From Lysobacter luteus (GTDB taxonomy: Bacteria > Pseudomonadota > Gammaproteobacteria > Xanthomonadales > Xanthomonadaceae): a stretch of DNA of 64,000 bases. The notes below the pieces were generated by a model, which saw nothing but the letters and a program-made list of their open reading frames with translations, did not search any database and had not been told where the DNA came from. Position 1 is the first letter of the stretch; each line of letters starts with the position of its first letter. The translations under genes were made by a program, and so were the position numbers. Below, piece after piece: positions 63,716 through 64,000 of the stretch. Location of the stretch: positions 2,532,001-2,596,000 of the forward strand of contig NZ_OU015430.1 of NCBI RefSeq assembly GCF_907164845.1. The letters are read 5' to 3'.

Positions 63716-64000
63716 ATGCGCCGCCCGTCGATCACTACCCCCATCCTCCTTACCGGTGCCGCCGCGCTGCTGCTGGTCGTCGGCTGCCGCGGTCCCGAGC
63801 TGGCCGAGGTCCAGGCCGCTCCGCCGCCGCCCGTCGTCAAGAAGATCGACCCGCGCGTGGCAGCCGAACAGGCGCTGGTGGCCTACATGGAAACGGTCGG
63901 TACCGACGAGGCGCCGCAGTACCGCGAGGCCCGCAGCGACCTCGACGGAGACGGCGCCGACGACCTCCTGATGTTGCTGGACGACCCGCTGTGGTGCGAT
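63716..64000 (+). CDS. putative lipoprotein, cut by window end
   Basis: At least 95 residues. A signal with lipobox (LLVVGCRG, Cys24), a Pro-rich linker, then DLDGDGADDLLMLLDDPLWC, an Asp-rich repeat of the calcium-binding FG-GAP or dockerin-like style. GGAG precedes the ATG. In E. coli rpoD follows dnaG; here it does not directly follow. Confidence 0.6.
   Translation, partial: MRRPSITTPILLTGAAALLLVVGCRGPELAEVQAAPPPPVVKKIDPRVAAEQALVAYMETVGTDEAPQYREARSDLDGDGADDLLMLLDDPLWCD

Overview
The window is high-GC chromosomal DNA from a gammaproteobacterium of the Xanthomonadaceae (Lysobacter, Luteimonas or Xanthomonas type). The evidence is gene order: a complete mreBCD-mrdA-rodA-mltB-rlpA-dacA-ybeD-lipB-lipA series, lptM-dapF-DUF484-xerC next to hslVU, an algR-like regulator beside hemC, a split B12-dependent ribonucleotide reductase, and rpsU-yqeY-dnaG. 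Short GTAGGAGCG hairpin repeats of REP type are scattered between genes. I see no prophage, insertion sequence, CRISPR array, rRNA or tRNA gene; the window is mostly core genome.

Layout. 0-4 kb: AmiD-type amidase lipoprotein, small outer-membrane barrel, amino acid permease, and a thioredoxin-reductase-like flavoprotein with a degenerate NAD(P)H motif. 4-8.5 kb: class II ribonucleotide reductase split into nrdJa and nrdJb, with a lysine-rich histone H1-like gene between them. A sigma70-like promoter, a good NrdR-box candidate and a leader of about 290 nt precede nrdJa. 8.6-15 kb: Deg-type protease, a DUF883/holin-like/Ala-rich membrane cassette, AI-2E family transporter, HAD phosphatase and M17 aminopeptidase. 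15-20.6 kb: a membrane protein with its winged-helix regulator, then a MacAB-like set of adaptor, ATPase and two FtsX-type permeases. 20.9-25.5 kb: Prc protease, lipA, lipB, ybeD. 25.7-35.9 kb: a CsgG-like protein, then the peptidoglycan and cell-shape cluster. 36-43.6 kb: PfkB kinase, YbaK deacylase, lipoprotein, M1 peptidase, ubiE, hslU and hslV. 43.8-47 kb: xerC, DUF484, dapF, lptM, DUF454. 47-51 kb: two secreted S9 peptidases in tandem. 51-56 kb: small membrane protein, patatin, WYL regulator and three uncharacterised envelope proteins. 56-60 kb: hemC, algR-like gene, esterase, patatin lipoprotein. 60-64 kb: rpsU, yqeY, yihY-like gene, dnaG and the start of a lipoprotein gene cut by the window end.

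How the parts fit. The lipA-to-mreB block serves cell elongation: MreBCD scaffold, RodA/PBP2 synthase, DacA trimming, and RlpA and MltB glycan cleavage. Lipoate synthesis sits at its downstream end. The dapF block links diaminopimelate supply, LPS assembly (LptM) and chromosome-dimer resolution. Many genes overlap by 4 nt (ATGA or GTGA), which suggests translational coupling. The most interesting non-routine signals are the nrdJa/H1/nrdJb locus with its regulatory region and an A9 tract in nrdJb, the two covarying families of REP hairpins, a pentapeptide repeat tail in MreC, and the uncharacterised envelope gene trio at 53.8-55.9 kb.
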